A stretch of 7,040 bases of DNA from Comamonadaceae bacterium (GCA_947505995.1 CANNNB010000122.1:1-7040), one strand, 5' to 3'; positions 1-6,818 are shown, numbered from the stretch's first letter. Made by a program: numbers and translations. The notes: a model not told the origin generated them from the sequence alone.

Positions 1-185
1 GCCAGGTTCATGTCTGACACATGGCGCACAGCTTCTAAGACACCGTGGCCTGACGCGCGCTTGCGATACCGCCAAGCAATGGCTACAGACCAATCGGGCT
101 CACTTAATGGCTGAGGCAATACGCGTTCAATGCGCTCCATCATGAGGACCGCGCGTTCTAACAGTTTTTCAATGGCGGCGCTCAT
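1..185 (-). CDS. Putative ATP-binding protein (DUF815-like AAA+), N-terminal fragment
   Basis: This is an open frame starting at the ATG at 185-183 and running off the left edge, giving 61 complete codons. The peptide begins [20 protein letters not shown] and later reads AIAWRYRKR and [10 protein letters not shown] recognise this pattern as the N-terminal region of the DUF815 ATP-binding proteins that often follow argJ in Burkholderiales. The Walker A and B motifs would lie beyond the window, so the ATPase assignment rests on resemblance and gene order only. The ATG overlaps the argJ stop codon by 4 bp (ATGA), and no Shine-Dalgarno sequence precedes it, so translation is probably coupled to argJ. 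Coding status is well supported; the cellular role of this family is poorly defined, and I propose none. Confidence 0.72.
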   Translation of the reverse strand, partial: MSAAIEKLLERAVLMMERIERVLPQPLSEPDWSVAIAWRYRKRASGHGVLEAVRHVSDMNL

Positions 186-1429
186 GATCGATAGTCTGCA
201 TTGATGGAGACATAGTCATGGCTCAAATCACAGGTCCATACGGTATCAACGGCTTGGCCTCGTCCGAGTAGCACTTTGATGGTGATTTCACTTTGCTTCA
301 TGACACGTTGTCCATCGGCTTCTTGGTAGGCTGGATTGCGCCCCCCGTTTTGCACCACGCAAACATCGTCGAGGTAAAGACCAATCAAGTCCTGATCGAG
401 ATCGTGAATACCAGCGTAACCTACCGCGGCCAAAATGCGACCTAAGTTAGGGTCGCTGGCAAAGAAGGCTGTTTTAACCAAAGGCGAATGTGCAATGGCA
501 TAAGCGGCCAACAGACATTCGTCAACAGTTTTACCACCTTCCACACGAATGGTGATGAACTTGGTGGCACCTTCGCCGTCACGCACAATGGCGTGTGCCA
601 ACTTTTGCGCCACAGACATGAGTGCAGCACGAAGTACCTTGCCGTCTGCAGAGTCCCAAGATGAAATGACGGGGTGCGCCGCTTTGCGCGTGGCCATGAC
701 CATGAAGGAATCGTTGGTAGATGTGTCGCCATCAATGGTGATGCGATTGAAAGAAGCATTGGCCATGTCAGTTGCCAAGGCTGGCAACAACGCAGGATCG
801 ATATTGGCATCGGTGGCCAAAAAACCCAGCATGGTGGCCATGTTGGGGCGAATCATGCCAGCGCCTTTGCTTATGCCGGTGATGGTGACGGGCTGACCTG
901 ACAGCACCACTTGTGCGCTGAAAGCCTTGGGCACAGTGTCGGTGGTCATAATGCCTTCAGCCGCCTTGGCCCAATGCTGAGCTTGCGCATCGGCGATGGC
1001 AGTAGGCATGCCTGCCACGATGCGATCGACAGGCAAGTTTTCCATGATCACGCCCGTCGAGAACGGCAACACTTGCTGCGGTTTAAGCTTGAGCAAAAGT
1101 GCCAGCGCTTGTGCAGTGGCACGCGCATCGGCCAGACCTTTGGCACCGGTGCCCGCATTGGCATTGCCCGTGTTAATGACCAGAGCACGAATCTGTGTGT
1201 CGGCTTGGGAAGCGTTCACATGCTTCAAGTGATCGCGGCAAACTTGAACTGGCGCAGCACAATAACGGTTTTGCGTAAAGACACCCGATACAGCACTGCC
1301 CTCATCTAGCAAGATGACAGTGAGGTCTTTGCGCCCCACTTTGCGAACGCCCGCCTGTGCAATGCCTAAGCGGACACCCGGAACGGCCAAGACATGGTCG
1401 GGGTTGGGTGCTTGAAGATTCACTGTCAT
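182..1429 (-). CDS. argJ: Bifunctional glutamate N-acetyltransferase / amino-acid N-acetyltransferase ArgJ
   Basis: ArgJ moves the acetyl group from N-acetylornithine to glutamate, closing the cyclic arginine pathway in the cytoplasm. Bifunctional members also use acetyl-CoA to acetylate glutamate. The 415-residue length is normal for the family. Visible landmarks are NTGNANAGTG (86-95), the oxyanion-hole motif STG (Thr125-Gly126), TTDTVPKA (162-169) and [14 protein letters not shown] (188-201). In this family the chain self-cleaves between Ala198 and Thr199, and Thr199 becomes the nucleophile of the beta chain. DGDTSTNDS (233-241) and the C-terminal NADYRS are also conserved features. The ATG at 1429-1427 has an AAGAGG ribosome binding site 5 nt upstream that overlaps the secA stop. 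The gene lies 9 bp after secA and overlaps the next gene by 4 bp, so one transcript is likely. Whether it is mono- or bifunctional cannot be decided from sequence alone. Confidence 0.97.
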   Translation of the reverse strand: MTVNLQAPNPDHVLAVPGVRLGIAQAGVRKVGRKDLTVILLDEGSAVSGVFTQNRYCAAPVQVCRDHLKHVNASQADTQIRALVINTGNANAGTGAKGLADARATAQALALLLKLKPQQVLPFSTGVIMENLPVDRIVAGMPTAIADAQAQHWAKAAEGIMTTDTVPKAFSAQVVLSGQPVTITGISKGAGMIRPNMATMLGFLATDANIDPALLPALATDMANASFNRITIDGDTSTNDSFMVMATRKAAHPVISSWDSADGKVLRAALMSVAQKLAHAIVRDGEGATKFITIRVEGGKTVDECLLAAYAIAHSPLVKTAFFASDPNLGRILAAVGYAGIHDLDQDLIGLYLDDVCVVQNGGRNPAYQEADGQRVMKQSEITIKVLLGRGQAVDTVWTCDLSHDYVSINADYRS

Positions 1430-1434
1430 GAAAA

Positions 1435-1441
1435 CCTCTTA
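1435..1441 (-). promoter_or_regulatory. Ribosome binding site of argJ overlapping the secA stop codon
   Basis: On the minus strand TAAGAGG joins the secA TAA stop to a purine-rich AAGAGG element, followed by TTTTC and the argJ ATG. The overlap suggests that ribosomes finishing secA can restart on argJ. Confidence 0.7.
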
Positions 1442-4177
1442 TGCCAATTTGCCGTGGCAGAACTTGTATTTCTTACCGCTGCCGCAAGGGCAAGGTTCAT
1501 TGCGCCCCACAGGGGATAGCAGTGTGCTTTGAAATTCAGCTTGTGTTTGTTGCTGACCTTGTTCGTCTGGCGCTGTGTAGGTCACGTTGCTGATATTTTC
1601 TGCACGCTCTTCCAACACTTGTGCCGCTTCGCTAATTTGTTCACTTGATTCAATTTTCACGTTCATCAAAACGCGAGTGACTTCGTTTTTAACAGAGTCG
1701 AGCAATTGACCAAAAAGCTCAAACGCTTCTCGCTTGTATTCTTGTTTAGGTTGCTTTTGTGCATAACCACGCAAATGAATACCTTGGCGTAAATAATCCA
1801 AAGAGCTGAGGTGTTCACGCCAGTGGGTATCGATACTTTGCAACAAAACGACGCGCTCAAAAGGCACAAAGTTTTCAGCACCCAGAGCCTCTAGCTTGAC
1901 TTTGAATGCATTGTTGGCAGCAACCAAAACCATTTGCAGAATTTCTTCGTCTGTGATGGCCGTGGCGGCCGATACATTTTCACGAATCGGCAATTGGATT
2001 TGCCATTCGTCGTTTAGCACACGCTCCAAGCCCACCAGGTCCCACTGCTCTTCCACAGTTTCTTCGGGCACATACTGGCGCACCATGTCTGTGAAACTGC
2101 CTTCGCGCAAGGCTGCAATTTGGCCATCCATTTCGGTGGCATCTAGGATGTCGTTGCGCTGTTGGTAAATGACTTTGCGTTGGTCGTTGGACACGTCATC
2201 GTATTCAAGCAGTTGTTTGCGCGTGTCAAAGTTGCGCGCTTCTACTTTGCGTTGCGCACTCTCAATGCTGCGTGTCACCATGCCGGCTTCAATGGCTTCG
2301 CCTTCCGGCATTTTGAGGCGGTCCATAATGGCCCGCACGCGGTCACCCGCAAAAATGCGCATGAGCGGATCGTCTAAGCTCAAGTAAAAACGTGAAGAGC
2401 CAGGGTCACCTTGACGGCCAGAACGGCCGCGCAATTGGTTGTCAATTCGGCGTGACTCGTGGCGCTCAGTCGCAATGATGCGGAGTCCGCCCAAGGACTT
2501 GACTTGCTCATGCACAGCGAGCCAATCGGTGCGCATAGCAGCAACTTGAGATTGACGCTGTTCTGGGCTTAAAGCTTCATCGAACTCAACGGCCTGAATG
2601 TCTTTTTCAATGTTACCGCCAAGCACAATGTCAGTGCCGCGGCCCGCCATGTTGGTGGCAATGGTAATCATGCCAGGACGGCCCGCTTGCGCAATGATGT
2701 CAGCTTCTCGTGCATGTTGCTTGGCATTCAGCACTTGATGCGGCAACTTCACTTTGGTGAGCATTTCAGAAATGAGCTCTGAGTTCTCAATGGAAGTGGT
2801 GCCCACCAATACGGGTTGACCCCGCTCGAAACATTCTCGAATATCGCCAATGGCCGCGTCGTATTTTTCTTTGGCAGATTTGTAGACCCGATCGAGTTGG
2901 TCTTCGCGGCGGCTGATGCGATTGGGTGGAATGACCACCGTTTCCAAACCATAAATTTCTTGGAACTCGTAGGCTTCGGTATCGGCTGTTCCGGTCATGC
3001 CTCCCAACTTTCCGTACAACCGGAAATAGTTTTGAAAGGTGATGGAGGCCATGGTTTGGTTTTCAGCCTGAATGGCTACGCCCTCTTTGGCTTCGACCGC
3101 TTGGTGCAAGCCATCGCTCCAGCGTCGACCCGTCATGAGTCGGCCAGTGAATTCGTCGACGATGACAATCTCGCCTTCTTGCACCACATAGTGCTGATCT
3201 CGGTGATAGATGTGGTTGGCGCGCAAGGCCGCAGTGAGGTGGTGCATGAGCGCAATGTTGGCGGGATCGTAAAGGCTTGCGCCTTCAGGAATGAGACCTG
3301 CGCTGGCCAAAATGCTTTCAGCTTTTTCGTGACCCTGTTCGGTTAAGAAAACCTGGTGTGATTTTTCATCGACTGTGAAATCGCCAGGTTTGGTGATGCC
3401 CTCACCAGTGCGTGGATCTGCTTCGCCTTCTTGACGCGAAAGCATAGGCACCACTTGATTCATAGCTTGGTATTGGGCAGTGTGGTCATCGGCTTGGCCA
3501 CTGATGATGAGTGGTGTGCGCGCCTCATCAATCAAAATAGAGTCGACCTCATCGACGATGGCGTAGTTGAGGCTGCGTTGCACACGGTCTTTGGCTTCAT
3601 AGACCATGTTGTCGCGCAGATAGTCAAAACCAAATTCGTTGTTGGTACCGTAAGTGATGTCTGAGTTGTAGGCGGCTTGCTTTTCTTCGCGCGAGAGTTG
3701 CGACAAATTAACGCCCACACTCATACCAAGGAAGTTATAGAGCTTGCCCATCCACTGTGCATCGCGACTGGCGAGGTAATCGTTGACCGTCACCACGTGC
3801 ACGCCTTTGTTGGCCAATGCATTCAAATACACCGCCAGTGTGGCCGTCAAAGTTTTACCTTCACCGGTGCCCATTTCAGAAATTTTGCCTTTGTGAAGAG
3901 AAAGACCTCCCAACATTTGCACGTCGAAGTGACGCATCTTCATGACGCGTTTGGACCCCTCGCGAACCACCGCAAATGCTTCAGGCAAAATTTTGTCTAA
4001 AGATTCACCTTGCGCCACACGCGTTCGAAACTCGTCAGTTTTGGAACAAAGTTGTTCATCGCTTAATGCTTCGTATTCAGCTTCTAAAGCGTTGATGAGG
4101 GCCACAGTTTTACGGTACTGTTTTATCGTGCGGTCGTTGCGACTGCCGAAAATTTTGGTCAGAAAATTGATCGCCAT
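1439..4177 (-). CDS. secA: Preprotein translocase ATPase SecA
   Basis: SecA is the ATP-driven motor that pushes unfolded preproteins through SecYEG in the inner membrane. From the ATG at 4177 the protein has 912 residues, typical of the family. Walker A is MGTGEGKT (102-109) and Walker B is VDEVD (208-212), followed by [11 protein letters not shown]. The preprotein cross-linking region follows, then DEFTGR (341-346), TGTADTEA (395-402), TNMAGRGTD (508-516) and the motif VI arginine finger region [11 protein letters not shown] (581-591). The helical scaffold carries [10 protein letters not shown] (781-790). The tail ends in a zinc motif [14 protein letters not shown] with Cys896, Cys898, Cys907 and His908, which binds SecB and phospholipid. 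An in-frame TTG at 4210 would add 11 residues, but family proteins begin at [16 protein letters not shown], so the ATG is preferred. Only a weak AAAGG lies upstream. It is followed by argJ after 9 bp. Confidence 0.98.
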   Translation of the reverse strand: MAINFLTKIFGSRNDRTIKQYRKTVALINALEAEYEALSDEQLCSKTDEFRTRVAQGESLDKILPEAFAVVREGSKRVMKMRHFDVQMLGGLSLHKGKISEMGTGEGKTLTATLAVYLNALANKGVHVVTVNDYLASRDAQWMGKLYNFLGMSVGVNLSQLSREEKQAAYNSDITYGTNNEFGFDYLRDNMVYEAKDRVQRSLNYAIVDEVDSILIDEARTPLIISGQADDHTAQYQAMNQVVPMLSRQEGEADPRTGEGITKPGDFTVDEKSHQVFLTEQGHEKAESILASAGLIPEGASLYDPANIALMHHLTAALRANHIYHRDQHYVVQEGEIVIVDEFTGRLMTGRRWSDGLHQAVEAKEGVAIQAENQTMASITFQNYFRLYGKLGGMTGTADTEAYEFQEIYGLETVVIPPNRISRREDQLDRVYKSAKEKYDAAIGDIRECFERGQPVLVGTTSIENSELISEMLTKVKLPHQVLNAKQHAREADIIAQAGRPGMITIATNMAGRGTDIVLGGNIEKDIQAVEFDEALSPEQRQSQVAAMRTDWLAVHEQVKSLGGLRIIATERHESRRIDNQLRGRSGRQGDPGSSRFYLSLDDPLMRIFAGDRVRAIMDRLKMPEGEAIEAGMVTRSIESAQRKVEARNFDTRKQLLEYDDVSNDQRKVIYQQRNDILDATEMDGQIAALREGSFTDMVRQYVPEETVEEQWDLVGLERVLNDEWQIQLPIRENVSAATAITDEEILQMVLVAANNAFKVKLEALGAENFVPFERVVLLQSIDTHWREHLSSLDYLRQGIHLRGYAQKQPKQEYKREAFELFGQLLDSVKNEVTRVLMNVKIESSEQISEAAQVLEERAENISNVTYTAPDEQGQQQTQAEFQSTLLSPVGRNEPCPCGSGKKYKFCHGKLA

Positions 4178-4232
4178 GTTGACACGAGTCTGCCTTTGCC
4201 AAAGTCGCAAAGACCAGCCCGCAAATCCTGTC

Positions 4233-4283
4233 TTAAAGTGGATTCAAAAGTACATGCGCCAAAGGCGCAAGTGAACGCGACAT
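4233..4283 (-). other. Possible 16-codon upstream ORF in the secA leader
   Basis: On the minus strand an ATG at 4283-4281 opens a frame reading [16 protein letters not shown] that stops with TAA at 4235-4233, 55 bp before the secA ATG. No Shine-Dalgarno sequence is apparent, and the peptide has no likeness to the SecM arrest sequence. The ATG also overlaps a possible -10 element (4282-4287); if that element is real, the uORF start would not be transcribed. I list it only as a candidate leader peptide. Confidence 0.12.
4255..4269. repeat. Small perfect inverted repeat in the secA leader
   Basis: TGCGCC and GGCGCA are perfect inverted copies with a 3-nt spacer (AAA on plus, TTT on minus), forming a 6-bp GC-rich stem. 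It sits 78 bp upstream of the secA ATG. No run of T follows on either strand, so it is not a standard intrinsic terminator. It could be an RNA hairpin in the secA 5' leader or a protein-binding palindrome. Confidence 0.4.
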
Positions 4284-4341
4284 TTTAACTGCTGAGCGCA
4301 GCCAGTTGGCCAAATTTTCCCGCAGATGATCAGGGCTCTCG

Positions 4342-4347
4342 CATAAT
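4342..4347 (+). promoter_or_regulatory. Possible -10 element of dciA
   Basis: CATAAT matches the TATAAT consensus at five of six positions and ends 6 bp before the dciA ATG. Normal spacing would place the transcription start on or next to the A of the ATG at 4354. The -35 region at 16-18 bp spacing (around 4318-4325) has no convincing match, so this rests on the hexamer and its position alone. Confidence 0.25.
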
Positions 4348-4353
4348 GCAGGG

Positions 4354-4662
4354 ATGGCAAAAATCAACCAGGCAGTCACCCTCATGGAAGCGGCTCAAGA
4401 ATCGCCCAGTTTGGCGCGCTTGACTGAGCTAACCCGAGAATCCAGTCTTCGACTTAAATCCCTGCAAAGCCTCATTCCTGGCCCCATGAGAAATGCCATT
4501 CAAGCGGGGCCCATTGATGGCTCAGAATGGTGCCTTTTGGTGAATTCCAATGCGGTGGCGGCCAAACTGCGTCAAATGCTGCCCGCACTTCAAGCACATC
4601 TGAAGAGCCATGGCCACAACGTTGAGAAAATTCGACTCAAAATTCTGCAAAATTCGCGCTGA
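4354..4662 (+). CDS. dciA: DciA-like (DUF721) protein, short form
   Basis: This 102-residue protein resembles the DUF721/DciA family. DciA is the ancestral loader that helps place the replicative helicase DnaB on DNA in bacteria lacking DnaC or DnaI. The family pattern visible here is an N-terminal helical stretch with a basic segment (residues 25-42), then a strand region WCLLVNSNAVAAKLRQMLP (about 59-77), a helix, and a final strand VEKIRLKIL. The Trp usually found in the SxAW segment is replaced by Ala. Studied DciA proteins carry a disordered extension after the KH-like fold; this one ends right after the fold. An in-frame stop at 4327-4329 rules out an upstream start, and no Shine-Dalgarno sequence is present. 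An in-frame ATG at 4384 is an alternative start. The gene is divergent from secA and convergent with tRNA-Thr. Coding is likely; the family call is by pattern recognition. Confidence 0.75.
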   Translation: MAKINQAVTLMEAAQESPSLARLTELTRESSLRLKSLQSLIPGPMRNAIQAGPIDGSEWCLLVNSNAVAAKLRQMLPALQAHLKSHGHNVEKIRLKILQNSR

Positions 4663-4676
4663 AGATGTGCAGGACG

Positions 4677-4706
4677 AAAAAAAACCAACTCCAAAGCTGG
4701 TTTTTC
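4677..4706. terminator. Bidirectional intrinsic terminator between dciA and tRNA-Thr
   Basis: AAAAACCA (4680-4687) and TGGTTTTT (4698-4705) are perfect inverted copies, and an inner C-G pair closes a 6-nt loop. On the minus strand a G.U pair makes the stem a continuous 10 bp; on the plus strand the same position is an A.C mismatch. The A-tract and T-tract flank the stem on both sides, with eight A from 4677. It ends the tRNA transcript 5 nt past its CCA and the dciA transcript 15 nt past its stop codon. Confidence 0.85.
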
Positions 4707-4710
4707 TAAA

Positions 4711-4786
4711 TGGTGCCGCTTGTCGGATTCGAACTGACGACCTACCGCTTACAAGGCGGTTGCTCTACCAACTGAGCTAAAGCGGC
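4711..4786 (-). tRNA. tRNA-Thr (anticodon UGU)
   Basis: This 76-nt minus-strand gene folds as a full cloverleaf with an encoded CCA end. The acceptor stem is GCCGCTT/AAGCGGC with discriminator A, the D-stem is GCTC/GAGC, the anticodon stem is ACCGC/GCGGT with loop CTTGTAA, the variable loop is AGGTC, and the T-loop is TTCGAAT. Anticodon TGT reads threonine ACA and probably other ACN codons. G1-C72, C2-G71, G35 and U36 agree with known bacterial threonine identity elements. The T-stem is GTCAG/CCGAC, leaving an A52.C62 mismatch where a Watson-Crick pair is expected. The gene lies 63 bp after sspB and is followed at once by the bidirectional terminator. Confidence 0.97.
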
Positions 4787-4795
4787 ACGGGCTGA

Positions 4796-4801
4796 ATTGT
4801 A
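4796..4801 (-). promoter_or_regulatory. Possible -10 element for tRNA-Thr
   Basis: On the minus strand TACAAT matches the -10 consensus at five of six positions and lies 9 bp before the mature tRNA 5' end. The bases between (TCAGCCCGT) are GC-rich, like the discriminators of stringently controlled stable-RNA promoters. The -35 region at 17 bp is poor (TCAAAA), so co-transcription with sspB remains possible. Confidence 0.35.
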
Positions 4802-4849
4802 AATCAATAAGCATCTGTTTTGAGAGAGGCACTCAGTTTTTGATAGCGC

Positions 4850-5308
4850 CTACTTAATTCGCGTGAGAGTGGGGCGGGTGGGGCTTGGCACGCTCGGCTT
4901 GTCAGGGTTGTCTGAAGAATTAGGTGCGTCGGGTACCTTGTGCAACTTGTCCATGCCAACGACTGTGGTGCCCAAGGGCGAGTCGGTGACTGGAAAAGAC
5001 ATGCCCTGTCCATTCTCGCGTGCATAGATGGCCATTACGCGATGAATGGGCACCATGATGTCACACGGTTTACCGCCAAAGCGGGCTTTGAATTCGATGA
5101 ATTCATTGCCCAACTGGAGCGAACTGGTGGCATCGAAACTGATGTTCAACACAATTTCACCACCCTGCACAAAATCACGGGGCACTTGCACCGAGCCATC
5201 AACCTTCACTGCCACGTAGGGCGTGAACGAATGATCGGTACACCACTCGTACATCGCCCGAATGAGATACGGGCGAGTTGAGGGAGATTCCAGTGCGTTC
5301 ATCACCAT
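4850..5308 (-). CDS. sspB: ClpXP protease specificity-enhancing factor SspB
   Basis: SspB is a cytoplasmic adaptor that binds ssrA-tagged and some other substrates and delivers them to ClpXP. The 152-residue protein has the expected folded domain (about 10-106), with TRPYLIRAMYEWC (11-23), VPRDFV (42-47), VLNIS (53-57), IEFKARFGG (71-79) and IYARENGQGM (94-103). A proline- and serine-rich linker (about 108-144) follows. The last eight residues, RPTLTRIK (145-152), align with the ClpX-binding tail of E. coli SspB, RPALRVVK. A folded domain, flexible linker and short ClpX-binding tail are the known architecture. The start is either the ATG at 5308 or the one at 5302; no clear Shine-Dalgarno sequence separates them. 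It lies 32 bp after sspA, so the pair is probably one transcript. Confidence 0.96.
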   Translation of the reverse strand: MVMNALESPSTRPYLIRAMYEWCTDHSFTPYVAVKVDGSVQVPRDFVQGGEIVLNISFDATSSLQLGNEFIEFKARFGGKPCDIMVPIHRVMAIYARENGQGMSFPVTDSPLGTTVVGMDKLHKVPDAPNSSDNPDKPSVPSPTRPTLTRIK

Positions 5309-5340
5309 GATTTTTGAAGGCGTTTGATTTGCTGACGCAA

Positions 5341-5952
5341 TTACTTGCGCATGACCTTTTCTGAAGGCGTAAGCGCCTCAATGTAGGCAGGGCGAGAGAA
5401 AATACGCTCCGCATATTTCAGCAAAGGCGCAGCGTTTTTGCTTAAGTCAATGCCATAGAAGTCGAGGCGCCACAGCAAAGGTGCAATGGCCACATCGAGC
5501 ATGGAGAAATTGTCACCCAACATGAACTTGTTCTTCAAAAACACAGGTGCCAATTGGGTCAAACGATCGCGGATGTGCGAGCGCGCTTTTTCCAAAGCCT
5601 TGTCGTTGCCCTTGAGTGTGCGGTTTTCCAAAGTGGCGACATGGACGAACAACTCTTTTTCAAAGTTGAGCAAGAACAAGCGAACACGTGCACGATCGAC
5701 AGGATCGCCGGGCATGAGTTGGGGGTGCGGAAAACGCTCATCAATGTATTCGTTGATGATGTTGGATTCGTACAAAATCAAATCACGTTCGACCAAAATT
5801 GGCACTTGGCCATAGGGGTTCATGACGTTGATGTCTTCTGGCTTGTTGTACAGATCGACATCGCGAATTTCAAAATCCATGCCTTTCTCAAACAGCACAA
5901 AGCGGCAACGGTGAGAAAAAGGGCAGGTAGTTCCTGAGTAAAGCACCATCAT
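5341..5952 (-). CDS. sspA: Stringent starvation protein A (SspA), GST-fold RNA polymerase-associated protein
   Basis: SspA binds RNA polymerase and reprograms transcription during starvation and acid stress; it has the glutathione S-transferase fold but usually no such activity. From the ATG at 5952 it has 203 residues, the usual length. The thioredoxin-like half (about 1-80) shows TTCPFSHRCR (8-17), the cis-proline segment VPIL (50-53) and ES (62-63). The surface motif PHP (75-77) matches the one known to be needed for E. coli SspA function. The helical half follows, with FMLGDNFSMLDVAIAPLLWR (143-162). A strong AGAGGAG 8 nt upstream fixes the start; an in-frame TTG at 5976 would put that element inside the coding sequence. 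It is followed by sspB and preceded by a terminator-like hairpin after petC. Confidence 0.97.
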   Translation of the reverse strand: MMVLYSGTTCPFSHRCRFVLFEKGMDFEIRDVDLYNKPEDINVMNPYGQVPILVERDLILYESNIINEYIDERFPHPQLMPGDPVDRARVRLFLLNFEKELFVHVATLENRTLKGNDKALEKARSHIRDRLTQLAPVFLKNKFMLGDNFSMLDVAIAPLLWRLDFYGIDLSKNAAPLLKYAERIFSRPAYIEALTPSEKVMRK

Positions 5953-5960
5953 GGTGAAGG

Positions 5961-5967
5961 CTCCTCT
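5961..5967 (-). promoter_or_regulatory. Strong ribosome binding site of sspA
   Basis: AGAGGAG on the minus strand lies 8 nt before the ATG at 5952 and directly after the T-rich tail of the upstream hairpin. It decides the start of sspA, because longer in-frame readings would include it. Confidence 0.85.
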
Positions 5968-6016
5968 AAAAATCAAAAAGAGTGGGAAGCCACCGGGATG
6001 GCTGGCTGGCCCACTC
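5968..6016 (-). terminator. Terminator-like hairpin after petC, upstream of sspA
   Basis: On the minus strand GAGTGGG (6016-6010) pairs perfectly with CCCACTC (5986-5980), and an inner AGCCA/TGGCT stem extends it. TTTTTGATTTTT (5979-5968) follows at once. This is the form of a Rho-independent terminator, although GA interrupts the U-tract and the stem has a small internal loop. It would end the petABC transcript. Because the sspA ribosome binding site starts at the next base, sspA is expressed by read-through or from a promoter lying further upstream. Confidence 0.7.
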
Positions 6017-6021
6017 CATCA

Positions 6022-6041
6022 ATTCGGGCGCTAGCCCGAAT
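6022..6041. repeat. Perfect inverted repeat just after the petC stop codon
   Basis: ATTCGGGC (6022-6029) and GCCCGAAT (6034-6041) are perfect inverted copies around a 4-nt loop. The hairpin starts 9 nt after the petC stop and is not followed by a T-tract on either strand. It may protect the 3' end of the pet mRNA or act together with the terminator-like hairpin at 5968-6016. Confidence 0.6.
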
Positions 6042-6050
6042 CACGAGTTA

Positions 6051-6818
6051 TTACTTGATGTCTTTCCAATAAGCGGCGTTCAAGCGCCAGGCAATGAATG
6101 TAAAGATGGACAAGAAGATCAAAACCCACACGCCAATCCGAACACGGGTATTTTGCACAGGCTCGGACATCCATTGCAAGTAGTTCACCAAGTCACCCAC
6201 GGCTTGGTCGTACTGCAAAGGCGTCAAAGTACCTGGCTTAACGGTTTTCCAACCTGTGAAGATTTGCGTGGTGTGACCGTGCTCTTGACGCTCTTCATAC
6301 ACTGGCGAGCGTTCGCCTTGCAATTCCCAAAAGGGGTTGGGCATACCCACATTGGGAAAAGCCAAATTGTTCCATCCCGTGGGCTTGGCTTCATCGCGGT
6401 AGTAAGTGCGCAGGTATGTGTAAAGGTAGTCAGCACCTGTGCCGCCATGTCCAGAGCGTGAGCGGGCCACCAAAGTAAGGTCGGGCGGTACAGCGCCAAA
6501 CCAGTCTTTGGCTTGCTTGGGATCAATGTTGGACTTCATGGTATCGCCCACTTTGTCGGTGGCGAACAAGAGGTTGTCTTTGATTTGCTGGTTGGTTAAA
6601 CCAATGTCTTGCAGGCGGTTGTAACGCATGAAGGCTGCAGAGTGGCAGTTGAGGCAGTAATTCACGAACAGTTTGGCACCGTTTTGCAAAGAACCCAAGT
6701 CATTGGTTTGAACGGGCGCCTTGTCCCAAGCGATGGCATTTGCACCCGCCGCTTGAGCACCCGAAATAGCTGCGAACGCAACGCACAAACCAAGCACAAA
6801 TTTTTGAATCGATTTCAT
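6051..6818 (-). CDS. petC: Cytochrome c1 of the ubiquinol-cytochrome c reductase (bc1) complex
   Basis: Cytochrome c1 passes electrons from the Rieske protein to soluble cytochrome c in the bc1 complex of the respiratory chain. From the ATG at 6818 the protein has 255 residues. A signal peptide (1-23, ending AQA) sends it across the inner membrane. The heme site CLNCH has Cys55, Cys58 and His59, and VGMPNPFWELQG holds the likely axial Met159. SRSGHGGTGADYLYTYLR lies between them. One C-terminal membrane helix (about 228-245) anchors it, followed by the short tail WRLNAAYWKDIK. The start is supported by AGGAG 9 nt upstream (6832-6828). An in-frame TTG at 6824 lies too close to that element. 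It begins 18 bp after petB, as expected for the last gene of a pet operon. Confidence 0.97.
   Translation of the reverse strand: MKSIQKFVLGLCVAFAAISGAQAAGANAIAWDKAPVQTNDLGSLQNGAKLFVNYCLNCHSAAFMRYNRLQDIGLTNQQIKDNLLFATDKVGDTMKSNIDPKQAKDWFGAVPPDLTLVARSRSGHGGTGADYLYTYLRTYYRDEAKPTGWNNLAFPNVGMPNPFWELQGERSPVYEERQEHGHTTQIFTGWKTVKPGTLTPLQYDQAVGDLVNYLQWMSEPVQNTRVRIGVWVLIFLSIFTFIAWRLNAAYWKDIK

Larger units (their letters stand above)
4211..4353. promoter_or_regulatory. Divergent intergenic region between secA and dciA
   Basis: This stretch contains no convincing gene and must hold promoters for both divergent genes. For secA the best -10 match on the minus strand is TAAAAT at 4287-4282, without a good -35 at normal spacing. 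An alternative is TTGCGC with TTGAAT 17 bp further on, also weak. For dciA, CATAAT lies at 4342-4347. An 8-bp palindrome TTGGCCAA (4306-4313) and a perfect short hairpin (4255-4269) are the only other structures I see. No SecM-like gene precedes secA. Confidence 0.45.

Noticed and set aside
442..1309. Several open frames of 75-132 codons on both strands within argJ
   Set aside because: All overlap the conserved argJ frame, have no independent start signals, and encode low-complexity or unrecognisable peptides.
2816..3346. 176-codon open frame on the plus strand inside secA
   Set aside because: It lies wholly antisense to the strongly conserved secA coding frame and the peptide resembles no family I know. 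It is a shadow of secA codon use.
4178..4210. N-terminal extension of SecA by 11 residues from a TTG
   Set aside because: The extra residues do not match SecA proteins, and the ATG at 4177 gives the standard N-terminus.
4233..4283. SecM-type arrest peptide upstream of secA
   Set aside because: The 16-residue peptide has no signal sequence and no arrest motif; it is kept only as a weak candidate uORF.
5199..5414. 71-codon minus-strand frame overlapping the sspA-sspB junction
   Set aside because: It overlaps both well-supported genes in another frame and has no recognisable content.
5953..5976. TTG start giving SspA eight extra residues
   Set aside because: It would place the strong AGAGGAG ribosome binding site inside the coding sequence; the protein from 5952 has the usual length and N-terminus.
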